Assembly (NCBI GenBank): GCA_016650185.1 | Contig: JAENWE010000393.1 | Span: 1 to 23,939 of the forward strand | Origin: Vicinamibacteria bacterium | Lineage (GTDB): Bacteria; Acidobacteriota; Vicinamibacteria; Fen-336; JAGNNV01 | Direction: 5' to 3' | DNA: 23,939 nucleotides | In this document: positions 15,458 to 23,444 of the stretch, piece after piece | Numbering within the stretch: position 1 is the first letter of the stretch | Layout: each line of letters starts with the position of its first letter | Made by a program: the position numbers and the translations under genes | The notes under the pieces: generated by a model | Seen by the model: only the letters and a program-made list of their open reading frames with translations | Database searches by the model: none | Told to the model about the DNA's origin: nothing

Positions 15458-16339
15458 TCACCGGCCCACGTAACGTATGGCGATTCGACGCGCTTCTTCA
15501 CCATAGTGGCCCCCAAACAGAACCGCGTGGTTCAGCAGATGGTAGAGCTGGTAGAGAGGATTTCGATCGCGCCAGCCGGGGGGTAAGGGCCACGCCTCTT
15601 CGTAGGCCGAAAGCGCCGACCCTTCCAGTCCTCCGAACAGCGTGGTGATACCGAATTCCATCTCCCGATCCGCGTAGGCACAGGCGGGATCGACAAGGCC
15701 GGGGCCGCGCTCCGTCCACAAGACATTGCCCGACCAGAGATCCCCGTGAATCAGCGCGGGCGTGGGGTGACCAGGCAACAGGTCGTCGAGCCGGCTCATC
15801 AGACGCTCGTAAACGACGAGGTCTCCCGCGCTGCAACGACCCTGATCGGCAAGACTCCTCACCATCGGCCTCAACCGGCGATCGCGATAGAACTCGGTCC
15901 AGGACTCACCGGACCGGTTGTCCTGCCAGGTCGAGCCGCAGTAGGTCGGCGATGGAAAACCAAACTGTGGCGCGCTCGCTCGATGCAATGTGGCGAGGCC
16001 CCGTCCCAGGTTCTCGCGATCGTGACCCTGCCCCGGTGGCGCCGGCGGCAGATATTCAAGAATAAGAAAGGCAGGTTGGCCGTCGACCGGCTCGGACGCG
16101 GCCAGAACCCGAGGAATCACGAGAGCCGCTCCCACCTCTCGCAATGCCTCGAGGCCACAGGCCTCATTCACAAAGATGTCGGCGGGGGCGTCGCGGCTCC
16201 ACTTGGCGAAGAACTCCCCCTCGGATGTCACGAGCCGCCGAGCGTCGTGAATGCATCCGCCCGAAAGAGCCGCGGCGTGCTCGATCCGAACCGTCGACTT
16301 GCCCAGGGCTCGCTCCAGCGCGGCCTCCAGGAACCGCAT
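15458..16339 (-). CDS. Fructosamine/ketosamine-3-kinase family protein
   Basis: This 293-residue protein has the FN3K-type kinase fold. ATP-site Lys is K46 (EFFAKWS), with the helix Glu at E59 (NEACGLEAL). The family segment FGFPSPTYCGSTWQDNRSG lies at 127-144. The catalytic loop LIHGDLWSGN (D200, N205) and metal-binding D217 (LVDPACAYADREMEF) are all present. Bacterial members phosphorylate ribulosamines or erythrulosamines on glycated proteins, which then release the sugar spontaneously. Its ATG overlaps the TGA of the upstream LMW-phosphatase gene (TGATG, 16341-16337), indicating translational coupling. LMW phosphatases of this class are reported to dephosphorylate ribulosamine 5-phosphates into the substrates of these kinases, so the pair reads as a deglycation (protein repair) unit. 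Confidence 0.93.
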   Translation of the reverse strand: MRFLEAALERALGKSTVRIEHAAALSGGCIHDARRLVTSEGEFFAKWSRDAPADIFVNEACGLEALREVGAALVIPRVLAASEPVDGQPAFLILEYLPPAPPGQGHDRENLGRGLATLHRASAPQFGFPSPTYCGSTWQDNRSGESWTEFYRDRRLRPMVRSLADQGRCSAGDLVVYERLMSRLDDLLPGHPTPALIHGDLWSGNVLWTERGPGLVDPACAYADREMEFGITTLFGGLEGSALSAYEEAWPLPPGWRDRNPLYQLYHLLNHAVLFGGHYGEEARRIAIRYVGR

Positions 16340-16827
16340 CAGCGGCGGATCGCCTCCAGAAGGCCGCGACAGGCAGGCTCCAGGGTCGTGTACATCTTCT
16401 CGAAACCGTCCTCGCCGCCATAGTAAGGATCAGCCACATCGGGATTCCCGGCCCCTGGATCGAACTCACGCATCATGCGAATGGCGGCCGACCGGCCCTT
16501 TCCGGCCCGCGACTCGAGCTCGCTCCGATGCCCGCGGTCCATGGCGAGAATGAGATCGAAATGATCAAAGTCCTCGTCCACCACGGACCGCGCAATCGAG
16601 TCGACAATCAGGCCGTGCTTACGGCCCACCTGACGCGTCCGCGGATCCGCCTGGTCACCTTCGTGGTAGCCATGAGTCCCCGCCGAATCCACCACGAAGC
16701 GTGAGCCCAGACCCGCCTCATGCGCCATGGACTTGAACAGCGCCTCGGCGAGCGGCGAGCGGCAGATGTTTCCGGAGCAGACGAAGAGGACCCGGAAGGG
16801 CGTGGTCGAAGCGGCATTGGGTCCCAT
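16339..16827 (-). CDS. Low-molecular-weight protein-tyrosine-phosphatase family enzyme
   Basis: This 162-residue protein starts at ATG 16827; the longer ORF from 17070 runs back into transposase debris. The P-loop VCSGNICRSP gives nucleophile C17 and R23-S24. The general acid is D133 in ADPYYGG, and the segment SAGTHGYHEGDQADPRT is typical. Length matches the family. It may act on phosphotyrosine, but the coupling to a ketosamine kinase favours a role in dephosphorylating glycation adducts (ribulosamine 5-phosphate type). On the minus strand a TAATAT element (16844-16839) ends 11 bases before the start, so the operon probably begins here with a very short leader. Confidence 0.95.
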   Translation of the reverse strand: MGPNAASTTPFRVLFVCSGNICRSPLAEALFKSMAHEAGLGSRFVVDSAGTHGYHEGDQADPRTRQVGRKHGLIVDSIARSVVDEDFDHFDLILAMDRGHRSELESRAGKGRSAAIRMMREFDPGAGNPDVADPYYGGEDGFEKMYTTLEPACRGLLEAIRR

Positions 16828-16971
16828 CAGCGGCCGGTATATTAGCTCTGCCCCTGAGATGCTGGCATGACTCACGGCGATGGAGGCAGCGGGATCCATC
16901 CTGACGCTTGGCGAGGGGTCGGGCGTCGGCTCGCCGCTTTCGCCGGACTTGGGTTGGTGATAGGGATGGCG

Positions 16972-17140
16972 TGCGGCGCCGCCCAGTTGATGCATCGAAG
17001 CGCGGAGCGCCATCTCGATTGCTTCCAGATCCAGACGGGCGTTCGGCCTCCGGGCCAGAACGCGGGCCACGATGCGGCCTATCGCGCCCGCAGTCTCTTC
17101 CTGGATGACTTCCGCGAGGGTTCAGCCATAGCGCCTCCAT
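16972..17140 (-). pseudogene. Fragment of an ISKra4-family transposase N-terminus
   Basis: On the minus strand, after a frameshifted start (MEALWLN from 17140), the frame reads TLAEVIQEETAGAIGRIVAR and then LEAIEMALRASMHQLGGAA. The block LE-IE-A-R-AMHQ-GAA is the conserved N-terminal motif of ISKra4-type transposases. The remaining ~400 residues are missing; after GGAA the sequence becomes unrelated and leads into the phosphatase gene promoter. It is a dead scrap of a mobile element. No terminal inverted repeats were found by eye. The rest of 17141-17240 holds AT-richer sequence without a gene. Confidence 0.6.
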
Positions 17141-17240
17141 TCCGATAGCCTATATACCATCACATAAGCAGACCCCGTCTACAACAGCAAACCCGCACCA
17201 ATGGCGCACACCCTCGCGCCAGTTCCAGTTTAAAGGGCTG

Positions 17241-17257
17241 TGCTACTGTCACTTTGA
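17241..17257 (+). promoter_or_regulatory. Extended -10 just before the sensor-kinase gene
   Basis: TGC followed by TACTGT (17241-17249) forms a fair extended -10, and the ATG at 17258 comes 8 bases later. There is no Shine-Dalgarno. The layout again fits a leaderless transcript. Confidence 0.35.
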
Positions 17258-19864
17258 ATGGATCGCCCAGGCGCACGTGCGGAGCCTGCAGCCACGCCCG
17301 AATGGTGGCGCGGTCGAGGCGCGCTCCTGGATGTGATTGTGGCCCTCGCCTTGATCAAGGTCTTCGCCTGCATGGCCATGGTGGTGATCTACCGCTCGCT
17401 CCTTGCGCCGGGGACGTTTCCCGCCCTCGTTCCGGCTGCCCACGTTGCCGTCTTCGCTGGCGCCGCGCTGTTTCTGGCTACTGTCGGGTCTAGAGACCGT
17501 CGGGCTCTGCATCTGGGTGCCTTCTTCCTGCTCGTCGCGGTGTCGTTTGCGAACGGATTGGTGCATCGCCTGACCGGCCTTGAGCCCACCCCGCAGCGTG
17601 TGCAGGAGGCTCTTCTGGCGCTTCATCCCGACGCCTTTCTCCCGTTGTTCCTATGGCTGTTCGTCGCCCAGTTTCCACGGCTGCATCGGTTCGATCGGGG
17701 CCAGGGCGTCGAAAGAATCTTCCTTGGCGCCGCAGTGGTCCTGGGCACAGCGTGTTTTTTTGCGAGCGGGGTGCGGCCGTGGGCAGGCGCCGCGGCTTCC
17801 GGCCTCGTTTCGGCCCTGGGTTGGGCGCGGTCGGGCAGCGGGTTCGATGTCGTCCTGTTCGGCCTCTCGTTTCCAGCACTCCCCTTCGGTTTGTGGAAGG
17901 CGGGGCGCGCCGACGTGCGGGAGCGCCGCCGTTACCGCATCTTCGTGGCCGGGCTGCTCCTGGGCTTCCTTCCCCTCGCGGTCCAGGTGCTGGCCGAATC
18001 CCTGTCTCCGTCATACAACGCCTTCATGAGCGTCGGTTCTCGGCGTTTTCTTGCCGGCCTGATCCTGTTCCCTCTGTTCTTGTCGATTCCGGTGACCGCT
18101 ACGTACGCGGTGGTCGTGCATCGCGTCCTCAACGTCAAGCTGATCGTCAGGAAGGCGGTGCAGTACGCGCTGGCCCGCTATACCATAGCGGCGCTCACAG
18201 CCCTCCTGGCCGTGGCCCTGGCCGTCGCCTTGGTGCGGCATCGCGATGAATCCGTGGGCGCGCTTCTGACCACCGCGAGCGGTCTTTCGATCGTCGTGCC
18301 CCTGGTCATCCTCATCGGCCTCTTCTGGGCGCGGCGGTCGCTACTGGATGTCATCGACCGGTGGTTCTTCCGCGAGGCGCTCGACTCGCGGGCGCTGCTG
18401 ACGGAACTGGCCGCCACCAACGTCGGGGAGACTCTCACTGACATTTGCCAGGTGCTCAGCCGTCGCCTTCAGACTTCGTTGCACGTCGCTCAAGCTGACA
18501 TTCTGGTGCCTGACTGGGAGCGCGGAACATTGAGATCTGCCACGGGCCAGCTGCGGAACATGCCTATGGGCGGCCCGCTGACCACCGCGCTGTCTCGACG
18601 CCCCGAAGGAGTTGTGGTTGAACTCGACCGCCCTGACTCGTTCTTAGGAAGACTCCCCATAGATGAGCAGCAATGGCTCGCCGACGGCGGCGTTCACCTC
18701 TTGATTCCTCTCACCTCAGGCTCCGACCTTGTGGGCGCCCTGGCTCTGGGCGAGAAACTGTCCGAGCTTCCGTTCTCTGGAGAGGACTATCGATTGCTCG
18801 CTCCGGTGGCGGCGGCGCTGGCCTTGAAGATTGAGAACCTGCGACTCCGAGGCGCCGGCCTCTCGGACACCCAGGTGAATCCCGGGTCGGGGCCGCCGAG
18901 CGTCGAAGAGCCGGCTCAGGTGTGCGTGACCTGTTCTTTCGCGACTTCCTCAACTTCGCTTTCGTGCCCACGCTGCTCCGGGTCCGTGACTCCTATTCAG
19001 CTCCCGCTCACCCTTGCCGGAAAGTTTCGGCTCGAGCGGGAACTTGGTCGGGGTGGAATGGGCGTCGTTTATCTGGCCATCGATCTTGAGCTCGAGCGTC
19101 GCGTCGCTATCAAGACGCTGCCCCGCGTGTTGGTGGCCGAGTCGGTCCGGCTTCGCCGCGAGGCGCGCGCCATGGCCGCCTTCTCGCATCCGCACCTGGC
19201 CCTGATCTTTGGGATCGAGAGTTGGCAAGGCGCGCCGGCGCTGATCATGGAGTACCTCGAGGGTGGGACCCTCGCCGACCGCTTGCGGCAATCTCGTCTG
19301 ACTCCCACAGAGACCGCCGGGCTCGCTCGTGAATTGGCGGGAGCGATTTCCATGATCCATGATGAAGGTCTTCTCCATCGCGATATCAAACCCAGCAACA
19401 TCGCGTTCACCCTGGCCGGCCGGCCGAAACTGCTCGACTTCGGCCTGGCGGAAATGTTCGTCGATCGGAGCTTCAAAGGGCCCCGTCCAGGCGTTCTGGC
19501 CGATCCGCGGGCATGGACAAGTGTCTCGGACTTGACCACCGCCGATCACCCGGGGGGATTCGCGGGGACGCCGGCCTACATGGCGCCCGAGGCGCGAAGC
19601 GGACAACTGCTTGACGGCTCAGCCGACCTCTGGAGTCTCGGCGTGGTGTTGTTCGAGTGCCTCATCGGCGATCGTCCGTTCAAAGGGCCGCCCGTACAAC
19701 GGGACTTTGGTCTCCTCATCGAGGAAGCTGTGCCCGATTGCCCGGAGGCGCTTCGCGAACTGGTGGCCGATTTGCTGGCTCTCGACAAGCGCCAGCGGCC
19801 GAAGTCGGCCCATGCCGCTCTCCTGCGCCTTCACGAGATGGACCGTTCCATCCAAGTGGCTTGA
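17258..19864 (+). CDS. Membrane sensor Ser/Thr protein kinase (multi-TM, GAF-like, zinc ribbon, kinase)
   Basis: This 868-residue protein has about 8-10 TM helices in residues 21-357. A linker DVIDRWFFREALDSRALLTE follows, then a GAF-like domain at about 380-530 (LIPLTSGSDLVGALALGEKL, LALKIENLRLR). A zinc ribbon has C556-x2-C559 and C570-x2-C573. The C-terminal Ser/Thr kinase (588-860) has glycine loop GRGGMG (597-602), K619 (VAIK), E635, HRDIKPSN (D709, N714), DFG 727-729 and APE 776-778, so it should be active. The kinase comes last, unlike the common Pkn order (kinase, then TM, then sensor). The front half resembles sensor modules found before GAF/PP2C or histidine kinase outputs. It probably senses a membrane or cytosolic signal and phosphorylates cytosolic targets. 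A small unknown gene follows after 47 bases. Confidence 0.93.
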   Translation: MDRPGARAEPAATPEWWRGRGALLDVIVALALIKVFACMAMVVIYRSLLAPGTFPALVPAAHVAVFAGAALFLATVGSRDRRALHLGAFFLLVAVSFANGLVHRLTGLEPTPQRVQEALLALHPDAFLPLFLWLFVAQFPRLHRFDRGQGVERIFLGAAVVLGTACFFASGVRPWAGAAASGLVSALGWARSGSGFDVVLFGLSFPALPFGLWKAGRADVRERRRYRIFVAGLLLGFLPLAVQVLAESLSPSYNAFMSVGSRRFLAGLILFPLFLSIPVTATYAVVVHRVLNVKLIVRKAVQYALARYTIAALTALLAVALAVALVRHRDESVGALLTTASGLSIVVPLVILIGLFWARRSLLDVIDRWFFREALDSRALLTELAATNVGETLTDICQVLSRRLQTSLHVAQADILVPDWERGTLRSATGQLRNMPMGGPLTTALSRRPEGVVVELDRPDSFLGRLPIDEQQWLADGGVHLLIPLTSGSDLVGALALGEKLSELPFSGEDYRLLAPVAAALALKIENLRLRGAGLSDTQVNPGSGPPSVEEPAQVCVTCSFATSSTSLSCPRCSGSVTPIQLPLTLAGKFRLERELGRGGMGVVYLAIDLELERRVAIKTLPRVLVAESVRLRREARAMAAFSHPHLALIFGIESWQGAPALIMEYLEGGTLADRLRQSRLTPTETAGLARELAGAISMIHDEGLLHRDIKPSNIAFTLAGRPKLLDFGLAEMFVDRSFKGPRPGVLADPRAWTSVSDLTTADHPGGFAGTPAYMAPEARSGQLLDGSADLWSLGVVLFECLIGDRPFKGPPVQRDFGLLIEEAVPDCPEALRELVADLLALDKRQRPKSAHAALLRLHEMDRSIQVA

Positions 19865-19911
19865 GGCGTACACTCGGCGACCGTCGACGAATCACCAAAT
19901 TGGAGAATGAC

Positions 19912-20307
19912 ATGGCGAAGAAACAGAAATCACTGCCCCTGGGTCCGACGAAAGACGACATCGACGATGCCCTCGGGTTGTTTCTGATGGCCTTCGGCCA
20001 AGGCGTCGGTCCGCAGCATGTACGCCACGAAGTCGTTCGAGCGATCAACACCAGGTTTCGCGCCTCGCTCACGGCCGCGTTCTCTGACCCAGCGATCACC
20101 GACTGGCGCGCTACGTGGAAGGCGGATGCAGCGTCGGTGCTCTCCATGATGACTGCGGTGGGTCGCATGTCCGGGCTGATCGCGATGAGCTCGAAGCGTC
20201 CCCGCTCCGTGGTCAAGGCCAAGGACTTCAACACCGCACTGGAAGCGGTCAAGACTGAGCACGATTTTGAAGGGCCGCGCCGTTCCTTGGGCAAATACTG
20301 TCAGTAG
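19912..20307 (+). CDS. Hypothetical protein (131 aa) behind the sensor kinase
   Basis: ATG 19912 has a good Shine-Dalgarno (GGAGA, 19902-19906, five bases upstream). The protein begins MAKKQKSLPLGPTKDDIDDA and is predicted mostly helical, with FLMAFGQGVGPQHVRHEVVR and MMTAVGRMSGLIAMSS. It has no signal peptide, TM segment, cysteine motif or other motif I recognise; its C-terminus (GPRRSLGKYCQ) is basic. Same strand and short spacing suggest co-expression with the kinase, making it a candidate substrate or adaptor, but this is guesswork from position. The gap 20308-20402 to the convergent amidohydrolase has no clear T-tailed terminator. Confidence 0.7.
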   Translation: MAKKQKSLPLGPTKDDIDDALGLFLMAFGQGVGPQHVRHEVVRAINTRFRASLTAAFSDPAITDWRATWKADAASVLSMMTAVGRMSGLIAMSSKRPRSVVKAKDFNTALEAVKTEHDFEGPRRSLGKYCQ

Positions 20308-20402
20308 CGACCACCAGTCCGGGCCTCGACTCCCGGCAGTCAGCGCATGACCCCGCGGGTGGGCCCCGCCTCGCCTGGACTCATCCGTAGTTCGGAGAGG
20401 GC

Positions 20403-21722
20403 CTACCGGCGGTCGGGCGGGAAATCAACAGCGGGTAGCCGTGTGATGCCGAGCCCTGCCTTTTGCTCTACCACCATCGCCGCCACATCGGCGAGCAGCT
20501 TCCGAGCGTCATAGCTGACCGTGACCCGGCCCCCGATGTTCTTGTAGTCGTTGAGGAAGGCCATCCACACCCGGTAGAAGTTGCGCCACGCGGACTCGTC
20601 CCAACTCGTCCAGTCGTAGTAGTACGAACCGTGATTGGCGCGGGAGGGGCCGTAGAAGTCCCAGAGAGAAGGCAGGGTGTATTTCTCGTGCCATTCCGCG
20701 GTGCGTCGGCGCATGACGTCACGACTGGCGAGGTACGCGGTCATCGTGGGGTCCAGGACGACGTTGAGTGACTTGAACTCGGCGAGGAGGGCCTTCCATT
20801 CCGGACTGCCCTGCGCGTGAATCAGGTCCCACTGCCGCGCCACCTGGGAGAAACGCCATTGCTCGTCGGCGTAGTTGTAGTCCGGAGGCCACGGCTGGAT
20901 GTCGTGGCCTTTGTACAGAGACTCAAAGATTCCATAGAAGTGCGTCACCGTCCCAAGACCGAGGCGGGCCGCGTCGATGGCGTTCATCTGGGCCACCCCG
21001 GGTTGCGAGAGGTGGGCCGTGGATCCGAGGCCGAACTTCTTCGCTTCATCAAGAAGAGCGGCCATGATGTCGGGCGGATAGGCGGTGAGCTTCAGGCCAT
21101 CGATGCCGGTCTTCGCGGCCATCTGTACCCATGCCCGCGCCTTCTCGGGCGACTCGATGGTCCCTTCCCACTCGTCGAAGGGCAGACGGTAGGTGAACAT
21201 CCGCGGGGCGGTGATCTCGTTCTTGGCGCTTCGCGCCTTCTCTCTTGCGGAGAAGTCGGGGGCCGCGAACGGGACGCCTCGGGCGGTGGTGATCCCGTGA
21301 GCCATCCAGAGCTTGTAGACGTACTCGGACGCGGGCACCTTGGGCAGGTCACCGTTGTGCACATGCAGGTCGACGAAGCCGGGAAGCACATACATCCCCG
21401 TGGCGTCGATCTCCTTCGTGGCAGTCTGGGGCCGGCCACTGGGGCGCATGTCGCCCGCGGTGGCGCCTACAGTCGCCACGGCCGTGATGCGGTTACCCTC
21501 GATAACGATGTCCACCGGGCCCCGAGGGGGCGCTCCTGTCCCGTCGATCACAACGGCATTTCGGATGACCAGCCGCTCAAACGGGCCTTCGCCCTCGGCC
21601 CGCGGGGGAGCGGGACGCGGGTCCGTCGACGCTTCCTGGGCGGTGACAGGGGTCTGAAGGGCAAGGGTCAAACCGAGAATCGGGATCAGGCCCCAAGGCC
21701 CGCGCCGAGTTGTGGCATTCAT
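20403..21722 (-). CDS. Secreted amidohydrolase with atypical, shortened C-terminus
   Basis: ATG 21722 is preferred over 21755 because GGAGA lies eight bases upstream and it opens a signal peptide (GLIPILGLTLALQTPVTAQE). The 439-residue product has the amidohydrolase start ERLVIRNAVVIDGTGAPPRG, the HxH pair H120/H122 (FVDLHVHNGD), K211 (GLKLTAYP), H237 (STAHLSQPG), H261 (TVTHFYGIFES) and D405 (GGRVTVSYDA). Family members usually continue from this Asp for 60-120 residues through the metal-site loop and a returning beta-sandwich. Here the sequence changes to RKLLADVAAMVVEQKAGLGI and stops at 439. The closing strands appear lost or replaced, so activity is doubtful. It is divergent from the BNR gene remnant (110-base gap). 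Confidence 0.8.
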   Translation of the reverse strand: MNATTRRGPWGLIPILGLTLALQTPVTAQEASTDPRPAPPRAEGEGPFERLVIRNAVVIDGTGAPPRGPVDIVIEGNRITAVATVGATAGDMRPSGRPQTATKEIDATGMYVLPGFVDLHVHNGDLPKVPASEYVYKLWMAHGITTARGVPFAAPDFSAREKARSAKNEITAPRMFTYRLPFDEWEGTIESPEKARAWVQMAAKTGIDGLKLTAYPPDIMAALLDEAKKFGLGSTAHLSQPGVAQMNAIDAARLGLGTVTHFYGIFESLYKGHDIQPWPPDYNYADEQWRFSQVARQWDLIHAQGSPEWKALLAEFKSLNVVLDPTMTAYLASRDVMRRRTAEWHEKYTLPSLWDFYGPSRANHGSYYYDWTSWDESAWRNFYRVWMAFLNDYKNIGGRVTVSYDARKLLADVAAMVVEQKAGLGITRLPAVDFPPDRR

Positions 21723-21832
21723 TGTGAGATCTCCATGGTTCGCGTGTTGAGGCAAGCCTACTGCCGGAGTTTGACAACCTTATGGGGAATCGACCACAGT
21801 GAACCCAACTTTCAACTGAAGCTGAACCCACC

Positions 21833-22760
21833 ATGCGTTCCCGAAACCTGCTGACTCCGGCCCTGCTTCTCCTGAGCGCGAGCCTCTCCGGCGTGCCATC
21901 GTCGTGGGGCGCGGAATCCGTGAACCCGTCCCTCTCCCAGGACCTGCGCTATCGGCTGATCGGACCCTTTCGGGGCGGACGTACGGTCGGTGCGGTGGGT
22001 ATTCCGACGCAACCAAACGTCTTCTTCGTGGGCGTGAATAACGGCGGGGTCTGGAAGACAGATGACTCGGGTCGCACCTGGAGGCCCATTTTCGATGATG
22101 CTCCCACGGATTCGGTCGGGGACCTGGCGGTCTCGCCATCGAATCCAGGCGTGCTCTCCGTTGGCACCGGCGAGGGCCTTCATCGGCCTGACCTGGGCGT
22201 GGGCGACGGGATCTTCAAGTCGACGGACGGAGGAGGCTCGTGGGCGCATGTCGGTCTTGGCGATGTCCAGCAGGTGGGCCGGCTTGTCGTGCATCCGACC
22301 GACCCGAACACCGTCTTCGTGGCCGGTTTGGGACATCCCTACGGCCCGAACGAGGAGCGCGGCGTCTTTCGCAGCACCGACGGCGGAAAGGCCTGGACGA
22401 AGGTTCTCTACGTCGACCAGAACACCGGTGCGACCCAGGTGGAGTTCGATCCGACGCAACCGTCGACGGTGTATGCGGCTCTTTGGAGCCATCGAGATCG
22501 TGGGTACTGGTCTGGTAGACCACTACCAGATCATGGACTCGCGCGGCGACGTGGTACGCCGTTTCGGAAGCGACGATAAGGCTGAGGAGATTGACGCCAC
22601 GAAACTGCCCTATCCGACCTACTGGTTTCGCGCGCCGCAAGTGATCTCGGTCGGGCCTGGGCATCATCGCGTCGCCTGGGACCTGCGCCCGCCGCCCCCG
22701 GGAAGCGCGCGCGAGCTGTCCATCGCAGCCACTTACCGCAACACTCCGACCGGACCGGAC
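21833..22760 (+). pseudogene. BNR-repeat (sortilin/VPS10-like) secreted protein with internal deletion and frameshift
   Basis: The 5' part (21833 to about 22490) is well preserved. It has a signal peptide (MRSRNLLTPALLLLSASLSG), RYRLIGPFRGGRTVGAVGIP, then Asp-box repeats VWKTDDSGRTWRPI, FKSTDGGGSWAHVG and FRSTDGGKAWTKVL, ending VYAALWSHR. It then jumps, in another frame (from about 22505), to a segment that belongs near the C-terminus of the same family: YQIMDSRGDVVRRFGSDDK, PTYWFRAPQVIS and HHRVAWDLRPPPPG. The several-hundred-residue middle is missing, and the end is cut after TYRNTPTGPDG. Intact relatives are ~800-1000 residue secreted propellers. This copy cannot make a full protein. Confidence 0.82.
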
Positions 22761-22761
22761 G

Positions 22762-23058
22762 GTGCTCGGCATCCTGGGCCACGATGGCTGCTTCGCCGAG
22801 TACGTGACGGTGCCGGTTCGCAACCTGCTCGAGGTTCCGGCCGAAGTCGAAGACGAGCGAGCGGTCCTGACCGAGCCGCTGGCCGCGGCCTTCGAGATCC
22901 TCGAGGAGGTGGAGAGTTCGGGCCAGAGGGTCGCTGTTCTCGGCGACGGCCAAGCTCGGGCTCCTTACGGCGCTCGTGATCCTCGGCACGGGTGCGGAGG
23001 TGCAGGTGATCGGCAAGCATGCCGGGAAGATGCCGATTGCCGAGGCGCAGGGCGCCAC
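22762..23058 (+). pseudogene. Zinc-type alcohol dehydrogenase (MDR) fragment, frameshifted
   Basis: The frame from 22762 reads VLGILGHDGCFAEYVTVPVR and NLLEVPAEVEDERAVLTEPL, then AAAFEILEEV and RVAVLGDG, the middle of an MDR dehydrogenase. After GDG one extra C near 22950 shifts the frame, and the Rossmann fold continues as KLGLLTALVILGTGAEVQVI and GKHAGKMPIAEAQGA. Both the N-terminal catalytic zinc region and the C-terminus are missing. It abuts a BNR fragment on the left and an inverted kinase fragment on the right, so it was brought in by rearrangement and then decayed. Confidence 0.78.
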
Positions 23059-23104
23059 ACGCCGTGCCGGCGTGGCCGGCATCGATGCGGCGGCGATGCT
23101 GCTG

Positions 23105-23305
23105 GCTCCGGACTCGGGCGCACCGGCTTCGATCCTCGCGATCTCCACCCGCGCTTCGCCGATGTCGCGAAGACGCATTCTGATGTCGCGTTCGAGGCAG
23201 CGTTCGACGAGGCGACGGAGCCGCGGCGGTGTCGATGAAGGAAGGGCGCTGAAGCGGGGCGGGTCTTTGAGCACCGAGGCCAGCTTCGACGCCGTTACCC
23301 TCGCG
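23105..23305 (-). pseudogene. Ser/Thr kinase C-lobe scrap (minus strand)
   Basis: The minus-strand frame reads ASVLKDPPRFSALPSSTPPR, then LRRLVERCLERDIRMRLRDI, then GEARVEIARIEAG. This is the closing segment of Pkn-type kinase C-lobes (V---PP-(F/W)-ALP--TPP-LRRL--RCLE-D---RLRDIGEAR). The preceding catalytic loops and the following propeller are gone. No start or stop belongs to it. It is the third separate kinase remnant zone in this window and the only one on the minus strand. The rest of 23306-23432 shows nothing recognisable. Confidence 0.7.
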
Positions 23306-23432
23306 GGCTTCCCCGGTTCCGGCGCCTGCGACCCTGGCGTAGCCTGCTTGGGCTTTCGGTAACGTCGTGGTCGTGGGACCGCCGTGACTTCCGCCGCCGT
23401 GGCTCGGGCGGGCGTGGCGCGGAGACGCTCGC

Positions 23433-23444
23433 TATACTGACGCC
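23433..23444 (+). promoter_or_regulatory. Candidate -10 element with 6-base leader
   Basis: TATACT at 23433-23438 ends 6 bases before the GTG at 23445. There is no -35 box or Shine-Dalgarno. It is the clearest of the near-start -10 elements in the window. Confidence 0.45.

Noticed and set aside
16867..17148. 93-residue plus-strand ORF between the phosphatase and the sensor kinase
   Set aside because: It is antisense to the transposase scrap and phosphatase leader, with no motif or ribosome site. The hydrophobic stretch is fortuitous.
20308..20402. GC-rich stem between convergent genes as a terminator
   Set aside because: Short G/C-rich self-complementary stretches exist, but there is no T-run or clean hairpin.
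21771..21800. TTGACA at 21771-21776 as a -35 box for the BNR gene
   Set aside because: No acceptable -10 hexamer lies 16-18 bases downstream, so a full promoter cannot be supported.
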